Shown: positions 25,560 through 35,283, counted from the stretch's first letter. The stretch: 64,000 nucleotides of DNA from Pseudomonas neustonica (GCF_003797945.1 NZ_RKKU01000022.1:1-64000), one strand, 5' to 3'. Translations and numbers: made by a program. Notes: generated by a model not told the origin, from the letters alone.

Positions 25560-26720
25560 ATGAGCACTTCGGTTCTTCCAGACAAGGTTGTCCATGAGGC
25601 AATCGATGAGCGTCAGCACATTCGTACCCGAATCCCCGCCAAGGCGCAGCTCTTTGGCAGCAAGGGCGAGCCGATCGCTTGTGATGTGCAGGATATTTCG
25701 CTGGGCGGTTTAGGACTTAATTGTGCTGAGCCCCTTGAGGTCGGTGGCCTTTATGATGTGGCCATCAACGTAGGGCTAAGCCGCGTTGACTTGAACTTCA
25801 AGGCCAAGGTTAAAGTGCTGTCCCAAAAAGATGGCATCGTGGGTACTCAGTTTGTCGATCTTGACCCGCAAAAGGCCGACATCCTGCGCTATATCATCTC
25901 GTCCTACATGTCTGGCGAGATTGCCGACATCAACGGCTTGTTCAATGTGATGCAGCGGGAAAATTACATCAAGGAGCGCAAGCAGAAGTATCAGCTTGAA
26001 CGTACCTTTGGCCAGCGCCTGCGCGCGGGTTTGGGGACATTGATTTTCCTTGGGCTTGGTGTGCTCGCGCTGCTGTATGTACTGTTCAAGGCGTATACGC
26101 TGTTTTTCCGTATACCTGCTGCACAGGCGTCAGTCACTACTAGTGCCTATGCGATCAACATGCCGGACAACGGTAACGTCACCTACCTGGTGCCGGAAGG
26201 ACAAACCGAGGTGAGCCTCGGGCAGCCGGTTGCCAGTATCTCTACCCAACTAAGCACGCGCTTGAGCTCGCCTGCGGATATTGCGGCGATGATGGACTTG
26301 GCGCCGGGCGATGTTGATGCCTTGCTGGGCCGGGCCAATATTGAAACGGTGATTTCCAGCCCTTGCGACTGCACTGTCTATTACTCCGGCGCCAGGCTTG
26401 ATGGTTTTGGCTACAAAGGTGAGCCGTTGATGCAGCTGCTGCCAAAAGATCAGCCGATGACCGTAACGGCCAGCGTGCCCTATGAACAGCTCGATAAACT
26501 CTTCCGCACGCGCAAGGTTAGTCTGCAGGTCTATGGCACGGATACCACTGTTGATGGACGGATTCTGTCTGCATCTGTGAATCAGGATCAGATGGTCGTA
26601 CTCGACATTGAGCCGGAAACAGCGCTGGCGCTAGCCGATTACCAGAAACCGGTGTGGGTGCAATTCCATCTCGGCTTGCCGGGTATGCCAACGCTAGATG
26701 CCATTGATGAGCTGCGCTAG
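25560..26720 (+). CDS. alg44: Alginate copolymerase subunit Alg44, PilZ c-di-GMP receptor
   Basis: A 386-residue protein. The N-terminal PilZ domain (about 15-125) has both c-di-GMP motifs: R18-x-x-x-R22 in RQHIRTR and D45-I-S47-x-x-G in DISLGG. One membrane helix lies at about 160-180. The periplasmic part resembles HlyD/membrane-fusion proteins and includes the CDCTVYYSG turn. c-di-GMP binding to Alg44 is required for alginate polymerisation in P. aeruginosa. The intact PilZ residues say this cluster is still gated by c-di-GMP. It begins 17 nt after alg8. Confidence 0.95.
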   Translation: MSTSVLPDKVVHEAIDERQHIRTRIPAKAQLFGSKGEPIACDVQDISLGGLGLNCAEPLEVGGLYDVAINVGLSRVDLNFKAKVKVLSQKDGIVGTQFVDLDPQKADILRYIISSYMSGEIADINGLFNVMQRENYIKERKQKYQLERTFGQRLRAGLGTLIFLGLGVLALLYVLFKAYTLFFRIPAAQASVTTSAYAINMPDNGNVTYLVPEGQTEVSLGQPVASISTQLSTRLSSPADIAAMMDLAPGDVDALLGRANIETVISSPCDCTVYYSGARLDGFGYKGEPLMQLLPKDQPMTVTASVPYEQLDKLFRTRKVSLQVYGTDTTVDGRILSASVNQDQMVVLDIEPETALALADYQKPVWVQFHLGLPGMPTLDAIDELR

Positions 26721-26728
26721 GAGTGGCC

Positions 26729-28165
26729 ATGCCTATTCCATCTGCGATCCTGCCTCTGGCTTTGCTGACAGGGCTGCTACTTAGTCAAAATGCTTTGGCT
26801 GATCGTAGCCTTGCGCAAATAGATTACGCTCTGTTCCAGAACCCGAATGCGGATGTACAGGACGATCTGCGAGCATTGGTTGAACGTGGTGACTATCGTG
26901 CCATGCGTATGCTTGGCGATATGCTGGGTGGCTCTAGCAGTACCTCAAAGCGGGACAGGCTGGCGTTGTATCAGCGTTCGTTTGCCCAGGGGCGCGGTGA
27001 AATCAGGGCGCTGGGTTCAATGGCCCGCATGATGGAAACCGACACTGTGCGGCGAGTCCATTATCGTCCTGCATTCCAGCAAGCGTTGACGCAGTTTCCG
27101 CATGAGCGCGACTTGCAGACGCTTGCGAGCGCGCTTGACGTGTTTTTGATCTACCCCTCGTTGTTTTCGCCGCAGGAGGCCGAGGAGCTGTTGCGCTTGC
27201 ATGAGCGCTCTTGTCTGCTCGACTGTGATCTTCAGCTGTACCGGGCGGTATTAGCCGAAAGCCTGGGAGATCGACCGCTTGCCGATAAGCACTACCGTGC
27301 AGCTGTGATGGTAGATGGTCGTGCTGCGGAACGTTATTACCATTTTCTTGGTGAGCAGCAAAATCAACTGTTTGCACAATTTGCCTTGCAGTTGGAACCC
27401 CATCGGGAGGCAATGTCGGCAGATGCTGTGCACCGGGTGGGCATGGTACTGGACCGCATCGCGGAGATACTGCGCGTTGATGAGCGTCTGGCCGAGCGCC
27501 AGCGCCGCGCTGCCGCAAAAGCAGCAGGTACAGAGCTTGAACCGATGCCGCCTGATGCAACGGCGGCATCTGATGGGCTGCGCCAACGCGCGCTGGGTTG
27601 GGTTGACCATGCGGCGGCGCGTAGTTGGGTGCCGGCAATGGCGACGCGATTGTATTTCATGACCTCTTATCCGGACGACTACAGCGGTGCTGAGGCGATG
27701 CAGTTGATCGACCGAGTAGCTGAGCTTGAACCCTCACGTGCGCCTTCGTTGCGGGTGGAAGCATTGATGGTGACCAACTGGGACACGCTGAACCCGCAGC
27801 AGGCGCATCAGATCATTCAGCAGATGATTTCTCAGGGTAATCCGGACGGCAAGGAGCTGCTGGGTGACCTTTACAACAAGGGCGGGCTGGATGAGCCAGA
27901 TCAGCAGCGAGCACTGCAGATCTATCAAGAGCTTTCCGCCCAAGGCATTGCCTCGGCCTACTTCCGTCAGGCCCGGGTGTATGCCTCCGCACCGGCGTTC
28001 TGTAGCGATCCTGTTCAGGCCTATGCGTTGGCTGGAGTTGCCTACGACATGGGGCTGGAACGTGCACGCAGTCTGATGCGCGAGTTGAACTTTGATTTGT
28101 CTGACGATGAGCGAGCAAAAGCCGAGAGTATTCGCGCTGACATTCTCCAGGAGTTGACGATATGA
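26729..28165 (+). CDS. algK: Alginate export scaffold AlgK-like TPR/Sel1 protein, no lipobox
   Basis: A helical-repeat protein of 478 residues from the ATG at 26729 (a GTG two codons earlier is possible). Its position between alg44 and algE and its TPR/Sel1-like repeats (KELLGDLYNKGGL, AYFRQARVYAS, QAYALAGVAYDMGLERA) identify it as AlgK. In P. aeruginosa AlgK is an outer-membrane lipoprotein that localises AlgE. Here the signal peptide ends SQNALADR, a type I cleavage site, with no cysteine for lipidation. It would therefore be a soluble periplasmic protein or be held only by partners. Overall similarity is low, and the assignment leans on context. Confidence 0.8.
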   Translation: MPIPSAILPLALLTGLLLSQNALADRSLAQIDYALFQNPNADVQDDLRALVERGDYRAMRMLGDMLGGSSSTSKRDRLALYQRSFAQGRGEIRALGSMARMMETDTVRRVHYRPAFQQALTQFPHERDLQTLASALDVFLIYPSLFSPQEAEELLRLHERSCLLDCDLQLYRAVLAESLGDRPLADKHYRAAVMVDGRAAERYYHFLGEQQNQLFAQFALQLEPHREAMSADAVHRVGMVLDRIAEILRVDERLAERQRRAAAKAAGTELEPMPPDATAASDGLRQRALGWVDHAAARSWVPAMATRLYFMTSYPDDYSGAEAMQLIDRVAELEPSRAPSLRVEALMVTNWDTLNPQQAHQIIQQMISQGNPDGKELLGDLYNKGGLDEPDQQRALQIYQELSAQGIASAYFRQARVYASAPAFCSDPVQAYALAGVAYDMGLERARSLMRELNFDLSDDERAKAESIRADILQELTI

Positions 28166-29532
28166 AGGGAATCACCATTGCGGGGGCTTGTGGCTGCGCG
28201 TTTTGTTTGCCATGCCTGAGCGTCGCTGACGAAGAGGTCGGAGCAGCCAATCTGCCGTTCGCTGAAGAGATTGTTACCTACGAAGTGCGCAACAAGTTCA
28301 CGCTGCAGACCGGCTATGGCCCGGAAGACTCATTACTAGGCGCCGATCGTGAGACCTTCTACAGCTTGCGTTACGAGCCCACATTTATCTGGTATTCGCC
28401 CGACCAGCGCTGGCCTCGCTGGGAAGTGTTTACCCGTGGCTGGCTGGCCTATGACTCGAGTAGCAATGCGACCGGGTTTAATAATGATGATCAGCAGAAC
28501 GTCGAAGGGCTTAACGCTGAACTGCGCGAGTTTTACGTTAGGCGCAACCTGCTGGGCGATGATCCTCGATTTTCGCTCGCAGTAGGACGCCAACGCTACG
28601 CTGGCAAGTACGGCTTGTGGTGGGATGATACGTTTGAGTCAGTGCGATTTGACTACGTAGATAGCTTCTCAAGGGGCTTTTTGGCTTACGGGCAGAAGTT
28701 CTATAACTACAACACCGAAGTAAATGAGCTGGATCCTCGCGACGAGAAGCTTCACAACGCCCTGGGTGAATATGCCTGGAACTGGCGTGAAAATCAGTGG
28801 GCCGGTGTGCGTTTTACCTATCAGAAAGATCACTCCGACGTTGATCTCGACGATGGCAGTGATTTCACTGGCTGGCGCTACGGAGGCTTTGCCAGTGCAG
28901 AGCATCTCGACATGCTGCTGCTGAGTGATTACCACGTCGAGCTTGCTGCATTGCACGGTAAGCGAGATAACGTTGCCAGTAGCGGTATCAGCGAAACGAA
29001 TATGCGCGGTTGGGCGCTGCTGACCGAGTTTGGCCGGCGTTTCTACGACGTCGCGTGGCAGCCGCGTATCGTGATCCGCTCGGGCCTGACTGACAAGCCC
29101 GGGGACGATGACGATGGCTTTTATCTGAGCCGCATCCAGTCTGACCGGTTGATCAATGATGCCAGCTACAGCACGCGCTTGGTCAGCTCCTTCATGCGTA
29201 TGGACATACGTAACCTGCTGTATTACGGCATAGGTGTAGACGCTCAACCGACTGCGCGCAGTTCCGTTGATATGCGCGTTAGCGATTTGCGTCTGCGTAA
29301 CAGTGATGCCTCTTTGCCCGTTCGTACGACCGAAGCGCAGGACTCCAGCAGCCATTCGCTCGGCCAGGTCGTGGATGTGAACTTCTATTGGCAGAGTTTT
29401 CCGTTGGCCTATGCCGGCCGCCAGTTTGATATGAATACCCTGGTCAGCGCCGGATACTTTTTTGCCGGCCCCGCTACGGGCAATCTTGACGATGACTTTC
29501 AGCTTACGCTGAGCGTCGTGATGCGCTACTGA
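28162..29532 (+). CDS. algE: Alginate outer-membrane porin AlgE
   Basis: A 456-residue beta-barrel protein whose ATG overlaps the algK stop by 4 bp. A short signal sequence is followed by alternating amphipathic strands, charged loops (DKPGDDDDGF) and VGRQRYAGKYGLWWDDTFESVRFDY, which resembles AlgE. It ends in VVMRY with the C-terminal aromatic residue of outer-membrane proteins. AlgE forms an 18-stranded arginine-rich channel that exports alginate; P. aeruginosa AlgE has 490 residues. Its position behind algK is the same as in other Pseudomonas operons. Confidence 0.9.
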   Translation: MKGITIAGACGCAFCLPCLSVADEEVGAANLPFAEEIVTYEVRNKFTLQTGYGPEDSLLGADRETFYSLRYEPTFIWYSPDQRWPRWEVFTRGWLAYDSSSNATGFNNDDQQNVEGLNAELREFYVRRNLLGDDPRFSLAVGRQRYAGKYGLWWDDTFESVRFDYVDSFSRGFLAYGQKFYNYNTEVNELDPRDEKLHNALGEYAWNWRENQWAGVRFTYQKDHSDVDLDDGSDFTGWRYGGFASAEHLDMLLLSDYHVELAALHGKRDNVASSGISETNMRGWALLTEFGRRFYDVAWQPRIVIRSGLTDKPGDDDDGFYLSRIQSDRLINDASYSTRLVSSFMRMDIRNLLYYGIGVDAQPTARSSVDMRVSDLRLRNSDASLPVRTTEAQDSSSHSLGQVVDVNFYWQSFPLAYAGRQFDMNTLVSAGYFFAGPATGNLDDDFQLTLSVVMRY

Positions 29533-29545
29533 CAGGGCTGTCGTC

Positions 29546-30973
29546 ATGGTATTTAGCTCAAACGTATTTCTATTTCTGTTTCTACCGGCATTTCTGCTGG
29601 TGTATTACGCTGTCGGCGCTCGCTGGCGCTCCTGGGTCATTGTGTCGGGCAGCTATCTGTTCTATTCGTGGTGGCGTCCGGACTTTCTGTTGTTGTTCGT
29701 CGCCATTACCTACTGGAACTACTGGTTTGGCCTGCGCATCAAGGCCGCATTGGATGTAGAGCGCAAGCAGACTGCCTTTCGTTGGCTAACCTTGGGCGTT
29801 GTCGGTGACTTGGCTGCCCTGGGCTATTTCAAGTACGCCAACTTTGGTGTGGAGGTGATCACCGGGGTTCTGGAGCCGCTGGGTATCAATACCTTTACGC
29901 TGGAACACATCATTCTCCCGCTGGGTATTTCTTTCTACGTGTTCCAGGCGCTCAGCTACATCGTTGATATCTATCGCAAGCAGGCTGAGCCAACCCGCAG
30001 TTTTATCGATTTTGCTGCCTACATCGCTTTATTTCCGCAACTGATTGCCGGCCCGATCGTGCGTTACAAATTGGTAGAGGAGCAGTTGCGCGAACGGACT
30101 CACTCCATGGAGTTGTTCTCGCTGGGTGCCAGTCGTTTCATGTTGGGGTTTATCAAGAAGGTATTGATTGCGGACTCTATGGCATCGATGAATGTGCTGT
30201 TCGTCGGGGAAAGCACGCCACAGATGTTTGATGCCTGGTTCGGCTTGTTGGTATCGATCATTCAGCTCTATTTTGATTTTTCCGGTTATAGCGATATGGC
30301 GATTGGGTTGGGAATGATGATGGGGTTTCGTTTCCCGGAGAATTTCAATCAACCTTATCTGGCGCAAAGTATCACCGAGTTCTGGCAGCGATGGCATATG
30401 ACGCTGGCGGAGTTTTTACGTGATTATGTTTATTTGCCCATGGTACGCAGGCGCTTCGCCGGGGCGATGGTCGCGCTGATCTATACCATGCTGTTGTCGG
30501 GTTTCTGGCACGGTGCCAGTTTCGCCTTCATCTTGTGGGGTTTGTTCTTTGGCGTCGGCATGGTGCTCGAGCGCAGGCTGCGTATCGCAACCAAAATCAC
30601 GACGCCTTACAACGTCTGGCGCAATGCTCGCACCTTCTTCCTGCTTAATCTCAGTATGCCGCTCTTTTATACCGGCGACCTGCGCCACAGTCTGGATATC
30701 TATGCCGGTCTTTTGGGTATGAATGGTGTCGGTAGCCTGTCCGGCTATGTGTACGGCGCGTCCATCATGTCGATGTGTTTTGTGGTGATAGGTCTGGCCT
30801 GGATTGCTGTTGCGGGTCGAATCAACCTGCGCTATTACGCCAACGAAACACAGCCGTACTTTATGCAGCACGTGGGGGGACTCAGCGCTCTACTGTTGTG
30901 GTTGGGCTTTGCGCTGGCGCTGACGCGTCTGGCCGCCAATTCCTTTTCTCCCTTTCTGTATTTTCAATTCTAG
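29546..30973 (+). CDS. algI: Membrane-bound O-acetyltransferase AlgI
   Basis: A 475-residue MBOAT protein starting MVFSSNVFLFLFLPAFLLVYY, with about ten membrane helices and the family residues GISFYVFQALSYIVD and SGFWHGASF. The MBOAT histidine falls at residue 322, the number given for the essential histidine of P. aeruginosa AlgI. It takes acetyl groups from a cytosolic donor across the inner membrane toward AlgJ and AlgX. It starts 13 nt after algE, where P. aeruginosa has algG. The protein is about 45 residues shorter than P. aeruginosa AlgI, at its C-terminus. Confidence 0.94.
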   Translation: MVFSSNVFLFLFLPAFLLVYYAVGARWRSWVIVSGSYLFYSWWRPDFLLLFVAITYWNYWFGLRIKAALDVERKQTAFRWLTLGVVGDLAALGYFKYANFGVEVITGVLEPLGINTFTLEHIILPLGISFYVFQALSYIVDIYRKQAEPTRSFIDFAAYIALFPQLIAGPIVRYKLVEEQLRERTHSMELFSLGASRFMLGFIKKVLIADSMASMNVLFVGESTPQMFDAWFGLLVSIIQLYFDFSGYSDMAIGLGMMMGFRFPENFNQPYLAQSITEFWQRWHMTLAEFLRDYVYLPMVRRRFAGAMVALIYTMLLSGFWHGASFAFILWGLFFGVGMVLERRLRIATKITTPYNVWRNARTFFLLNLSMPLFYTGDLRHSLDIYAGLLGMNGVGSLSGYVYGASIMSMCFVVIGLAWIAVAGRINLRYYANETQPYFMQHVGGLSALLLWLGFALALTRLAANSFSPFLYFQF

Positions 30974-30984
30974 GAGCTGTGAAC

Positions 30985-32088
30985 ATGCTACCTGTGATGA
31001 GATCGGCCAGTAAGGTCAACGGCATTGTGTTTATTGCGATGCTGGCAGGCATGTTTATCTACTCACTGCCAGCGGTCTTCAACTTCGCGCGCACCCAACC
31101 GCATGGCGTGGGTTTGTTTGTCGATGGCAAGCTGCTGCGGCAGTTTGAGACCTTTTATGACAAGGGGCTCTTTCTGCGCGACTTTTCCGTGCGGCAGTGG
31201 GCGAACCTGCAATACCTGGTTTTCCATGAAGGCTCCAGTGGGGCAGTGTTTGGTCGTGAGGGCTGGTTATTCTCCAATCAGGAGTATCTGATCCCCAATG
31301 ACCTGGACGCCAATGTCGCCAATCAGTTGGCGCAAATAGCTGAGGTGCGCGACTCACTAGCCGCGAAGGGCAAGCGGCTGATTGTATTGCCGGTGCCGAT
31401 GAAGCTGGATATTCAGCGTGATTACCTTCAGGACCAGCCAGAGCCTGAGGTTTTTACCTTGCATGATGAGTTTGTCGCAGCGCTGAAGGAGCAGCAAATT
31501 GCTTTCAGCGATGTGCGCGCTGCCTTTGTGGAGGCCGCTGAGGAGCAGGACCTCTATGTGCGCAACGATACGCACTGGAGCCCCGCAGGCGCCCGTCTTG
31601 CGGCTGTCGAGTTCGCGCGACAGTATCCCGAGCTGCATGGCAGCAGGCATTACGCAAGCAGCGTGATCGGAGACAAGGCGGTGAAAGGTGATCTGGTCAA
31701 CTTCCTGAATTTTGATCCGGGCTTGCAACCGCAATACTTTGCACCCGTCACCATCACGCTTTATGAAACCGTGGATAGCCAGCGGGGTAACGCCGCGGAG
31801 GCGCTGTTTGGTGAAGTGAGTCAGAGCCTGATGCTGGTGGGCACAAGTTACAGTCGAATAGATGACTGGAACTTTGTTGGCTTTCTAAAAGAGGCTCTGC
31901 AAAGCGATCTGTTGAGCGTCAGCGTGGAAGCGAAAGGTCCCTTCCATGCGATGGAGGAGTTTGTCGCCAGTGACGCATTCAATGACCCGGTGTTAACCAC
32001 CGTTGTTTGGGAATTTCCGTTACGTACCTTGTTGGCGCAGCGCACGACCGTGCGAGATGTCAGCAAGCAGAACGCCACATTATTCTGA
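30985..32088 (+). CDS. algJ: Alginate O-acetyltransferase AlgJ (SGNH-like)
   Basis: A 367-residue protein with an N-terminal signal anchor (about 10-30) and an SGNH-hydrolase-like acetyltransferase domain. The Asp-x-His catalytic pair is in RNDTHWSPAGAR and the nucleophilic serine in MLVGTSYSR. AlgJ works in the periplasm with AlgI and AlgF to supply acetyl groups to AlgX for O-acetylation of mannuronate. The start at 30985 follows TAGGAG with a spacing of 8 nt and lies 11 nt after algI. Longer in-frame starts would lie within algI and are rejected. Confidence 0.93.
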   Translation: MLPVMRSASKVNGIVFIAMLAGMFIYSLPAVFNFARTQPHGVGLFVDGKLLRQFETFYDKGLFLRDFSVRQWANLQYLVFHEGSSGAVFGREGWLFSNQEYLIPNDLDANVANQLAQIAEVRDSLAAKGKRLIVLPVPMKLDIQRDYLQDQPEPEVFTLHDEFVAALKEQQIAFSDVRAAFVEAAEEQDLYVRNDTHWSPAGARLAAVEFARQYPELHGSRHYASSVIGDKAVKGDLVNFLNFDPGLQPQYFAPVTITLYETVDSQRGNAAEALFGEVSQSLMLVGTSYSRIDDWNFVGFLKEALQSDLLSVSVEAKGPFHAMEEFVASDAFNDPVLTTVVWEFPLRTLLAQRTTVRDVSKQNATLF

Positions 32089-32102
32089 TCAGGGAGTCGA
32101 TT

Positions 32103-32756
32103 ATGAACAGGTTTATAACACGGTTTTTCTTTGTTTTTTGCTCGCTGCATATGTGCTTGGGCGTTGGAACTGCCTCGGCGCAGGATGCCAACGCGGATTT
32201 GTACGATGCGGTGGCTCCAGCCAACTCCGCCTTTGTGCGGGTGATGAACCTCAGTGATACCGGCGTAGAGGCCACACTGACCAGCAAGACTAGCGCTCAG
32301 CGGGTAGGTGCCGGGCAGTTCAGCGGTTATCGTTTTGTCGAGCCAGGCTTGCACCGTATTGGTGTGGCGGGTCAGGTCCTCGAAGCCGAGCTGGAGGCCA
32401 ATACTGCCAGCACTGTGCTCTATCGAAATGGGCAGCTGCAGTTGCTTAAAGACGAGGTCGTCAAGGAGCCAGCACGCGCCCAGATCGTCTTCTATAACCT
32501 GACAGATGTTAACGCCGCGCTGACCACGGCTGATGGGGCAACGCCCGTGGTCAGTAGTCGCTCGGCTTACCAGAATGGCAGTCGTATGGTTAACGAAGTC
32601 AAAATCGGTTTCGCTGTGTATCAGGATCAGCGCAAGCTAGCGGACTACGAGGAACAGCTGCTGCGTAAGGGGCGTTCTTACAGTTATGCAATTATGCAGG
32701 AGGGTGGTGGGTATCGCAGCATGATGGTGGCAAATAGCATTGATGCCAGCCAATGA
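32103..32756 (+). CDS. algF: Alginate O-acetylation protein AlgF
   Basis: A 217-residue periplasmic protein, almost the same length as P. aeruginosa AlgF (216). A signal peptide ends around GVGTASAQDAN. Two beta-rich domains follow, with FVRVMNLSDTGVEATL and ARAQIVFYNLTDVNAAL resembling each other, as in AlgF. AlgF is needed for acetylation and is thought to bridge AlgJ and AlgX; it has no known catalytic motif. The start at 32103 has GGGAG upstream. In P. aeruginosa algF is followed by algA; here algX follows. Confidence 0.9.
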   Translation: MNRFITRFFFVFCSLHMCLGVGTASAQDANADLYDAVAPANSAFVRVMNLSDTGVEATLTSKTSAQRVGAGQFSGYRFVEPGLHRIGVAGQVLEAELEANTASTVLYRNGQLQLLKDEVVKEPARAQIVFYNLTDVNAALTTADGATPVVSSRSAYQNGSRMVNEVKIGFAVYQDQRKLADYEEQLLRKGRSYSYAIMQEGGGYRSMMVANSIDASQ

Positions 32757-32788
32757 TCGATTGCCAAAAAAGGAAGAGATACGTGCTC

Positions 32789-34180
32789 ATGCCTGCCTTG
32801 CGATATATTGCCGCGCTGCTGTTTCTGGCGCTGGCGCAAACCGCCTATGCAACCGGTGATGAGGGGTGCACGGATCTTGACTGTCTACTGTGTCCGGCGC
32901 TGAAAGACCCTGACAACTATCTGCAGGGCAATATGAAGCTGATGGATCAGCTCACCCCGGGTACGGACCGCTGGTTATTCCGCTCTGAGGTGGATCTGAC
33001 CAATACCTTTGGTATGCCGCGTGCGATGACTGCCGAGTATGCTCGGTTGATTGATGCATTGGCCGCGAAAGGCATACAACTGGGTATGATTCTCCAGCCG
33101 ACGCGTGGCCTGATGCATCGCGGCAAAGTACGACAAGACTGGAACCAGGGCTTTGACTTTGAGCGCTCGCGAAACAGCTTTGCCGTCTATCTTGAGCAAT
33201 TACGTGCGGCCGGAGCTCTGGTGCCGGATATGGTGCAATTGGTGGATCGGCCTCCAGAGGAGGAGTACTTTTTCCGCCGCGACCACCACTGGACCTCGGA
33301 TGGAGCTCGTGCCACTGCGCGAGTGGTTGCGGATTATCTGAGGGAGCAACCGATCTACCCACAATTGACCAAAAAGGCCTATCGTACCGAGCCTGGACTA
33401 ACCCAGCATAAAGACGGCACTCTCAACCTCGCGCTTCATAGTTTGTGCGGCAATGATTACGGCGTTCAATACGTCCCCGGCTATCGCACTGTTCCTGCGG
33501 TCAATGACGTTAGCGCGCTATTTGACGAGCAACCCGAACCAGAAGTGATTTTGCTGGGCACCAGTAATTCAGCGGCCCGCGATGAAGAGAACAAGCAGTT
33601 CAATTTTGACGGTTTCCTCAAAGAGTATCTGAGTATTGATTTGCTGAACTATGCGCTGCCGGGTGCTGGTGAGTACGGCGCTATGGTTGAGTATCTCAAC
33701 TCGGATAGCTATGCACCTGAGGCGCCGCCAAAGCTTATTCTCTGGGAGTTGCCAGCCAATTACACATTGGCCGACCCGTTAATGTACCGGCAACTGATTC
33801 CAGCCATCGAAGGACAGTGTTCAGAAGCAGAAACCGTGCTCGCCAGACGACAGGAACGCCCCGGCCTGAAAACGGCCGAGCGGGTAGAGCTACTTAGCAA
33901 TACGGGTGCAGGACGTCGTGCGTTGGCGGGTTATAACGGGTATTTGGACATTCGCATTGGCGACGGAAACGTAAAAGACTTTTATATCATCGTCTACTAT
34001 GACAATGGCACCCGAGACAAAGTGTGGATTCGCCGTGAAGCCATAGTCAGCGGTGGGCAGTACTACCTTGAGCTCAGCAAGGCTTCTGAGTTTCGTAATG
34101 CCAACCTGTTGTCGGTATTCATGGAGCCCACGGAGACATTACAAACACCCACTACGTTGGAGGTTCGTTTATGTCGATAG
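32789..34180 (+). CDS. algX: Alginate acetyltransferase and scaffold protein AlgX
   Basis: An SGNH-like acetyltransferase domain carries FRRDHHWTSDGA (catalytic Asp and His) and LLGTSNSAA (serine nucleophile). A C-terminal beta-sandwich carbohydrate-binding module (about 340-460) ends LEVRLCR. AlgX transfers acetyl groups directly to mannuronate in the periplasm and is part of the export complex. The ATG at 32789 gives 463 residues with signal peptide MPALRYIAALLFLALAQ and GGAAGAG 10 nt upstream. An ATG at 32753 would add 12 residues and overlap algF by 4 bp; both are possible. It overlaps algL by 10 nt. Confidence 0.92.
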   Translation: MPALRYIAALLFLALAQTAYATGDEGCTDLDCLLCPALKDPDNYLQGNMKLMDQLTPGTDRWLFRSEVDLTNTFGMPRAMTAEYARLIDALAAKGIQLGMILQPTRGLMHRGKVRQDWNQGFDFERSRNSFAVYLEQLRAAGALVPDMVQLVDRPPEEEYFFRRDHHWTSDGARATARVVADYLREQPIYPQLTKKAYRTEPGLTQHKDGTLNLALHSLCGNDYGVQYVPGYRTVPAVNDVSALFDEQPEPEVILLGTSNSAARDEENKQFNFDGFLKEYLSIDLLNYALPGAGEYGAMVEYLNSDSYAPEAPPKLILWELPANYTLADPLMYRQLIPAIEGQCSEAETVLARRQERPGLKTAERVELLSNTGAGRRALAGYNGYLDIRIGDGNVKDFYIIVYYDNGTRDKVWIRREAIVSGGQYYLELSKASEFRNANLLSVFMEPTETLQTPTTLEVRLCR

Positions 34181-35283
34181 CACGCTCTTTATTATGTGCT
34201 CCTATGGTAGCTGTAGCACTAGGTCTTACGGTGCCGGCACATGCCGCCAATACTATCTGGCCGGCACGAGCGACCGTTCAATCCGAGATGATCAGTGATT
34301 ACCGCAGTTTGCGTTGCCCTCATGCGCCGCCAGCTGCGTACACAGGGACGCTGCAGATAGACAGCAAATACGATCAACGTGACGCGACCAAAAGTACACT
34401 GCGTCGGCTATCGCGTGAGTCACGCCAGATTCGTGAAAGGCTCACTCAGTATCAAGCCGGGCTAATGCAGATAGTGACTCGCTTTGAGCGTGCGAGTGAG
34501 CCTGAAGAGGTCAATTACTCGCTCGCATGTCTGGATCAATGGCTTGAGGCATGGGCTGGGCCAGGCGCATTACTCAGCACCGATACCAGTAGTACCGGAA
34601 AGGCCGTTCGCAAATGGTCTTTAGCGGCTATAGCCGCGGGTGTAATGAAGGTTCGCGCCTTATCTGACAACGAATACGAGCTGACGTTAGCGCAACGAGA
34701 TTGGATACGGCGTCTGACTGATGCGGTTATAGCTGATTACGGGCCGCGCCAGACCCTATCTTTTGCCTGGTTCAATAATCACGATTACTGGGCTGCCTGG
34801 GCGGTCAGTGCCTCAGCTATGCTGTTAGATCGTGATGACTACCTGCGTTGGGCCAATACGACGTTCGGGCTTGCCTTTTCGCAAATGGAGCCCGGCGAAG
34901 CTGGCGATTATAGGCAGCTTCCGCTAGAGACCGCACGGGGCGAGCTGGCGGTTGAATACACTCACTATGCTTTGATTCCACTCGTCTTGTTGGCAGAAAC
35001 CGCAGAGGCCAATGGTAGGCCTCTGACTGCTATTGAACGACAGCAGTTGGGCCAACTCGTCAAGTTTGCCGTGCTTGGCGTGCAGTCGCCGGAGCGTTTG
35101 CCCGAATTGACTGAGCCGCAGAAGCGACCGGGCGAGCACAAGATGATTTGGTTGTTGCCGTTTCTCAAGCTGCAGCCCGAGCATCCTTTGGCTCGGTCTT
35201 TGTTTCGCGACGTCAAGGACGAAACGGGCTCCTACAGCCAGGTGGGTGGCGACATCCACTTTTTCTATATGGATATCGAGTGA
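34171..35283 (+). CDS. algL: Alginate lyase family protein AlgL (PL5), altered active site
   Basis: A 370-residue PL5 protein with signal peptide to about residue 26 (VPAHAA). Family hallmarks are SKYDQRDATKSTL, GKAVRKWSLAAIAAG and FNNHDYWAAW with the catalytic Asn-His (203-204). Tyr266 in THYALIP matches the catalytic tyrosine. The arginine expected seven residues before it (R249 in P. aeruginosa numbering) appears to be Leu259. AlgL degrades misrouted polymer in the periplasm and supports export. Weakened or altered activity is inferred from my hand alignment. TTGGAGG precedes the start. Confidence 0.88.
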   Translation: MSIARSLLCAPMVAVALGLTVPAHAANTIWPARATVQSEMISDYRSLRCPHAPPAAYTGTLQIDSKYDQRDATKSTLRRLSRESRQIRERLTQYQAGLMQIVTRFERASEPEEVNYSLACLDQWLEAWAGPGALLSTDTSSTGKAVRKWSLAAIAAGVMKVRALSDNEYELTLAQRDWIRRLTDAVIADYGPRQTLSFAWFNNHDYWAAWAVSASAMLLDRDDYLRWANTTFGLAFSQMEPGEAGDYRQLPLETARGELAVEYTHYALIPLVLLAETAEANGRPLTAIERQQLGQLVKFAVLGVQSPERLPELTEPQKRPGEHKMIWLLPFLKLQPEHPLARSLFRDVKDETGSYSQVGGDIHFFYMDIE

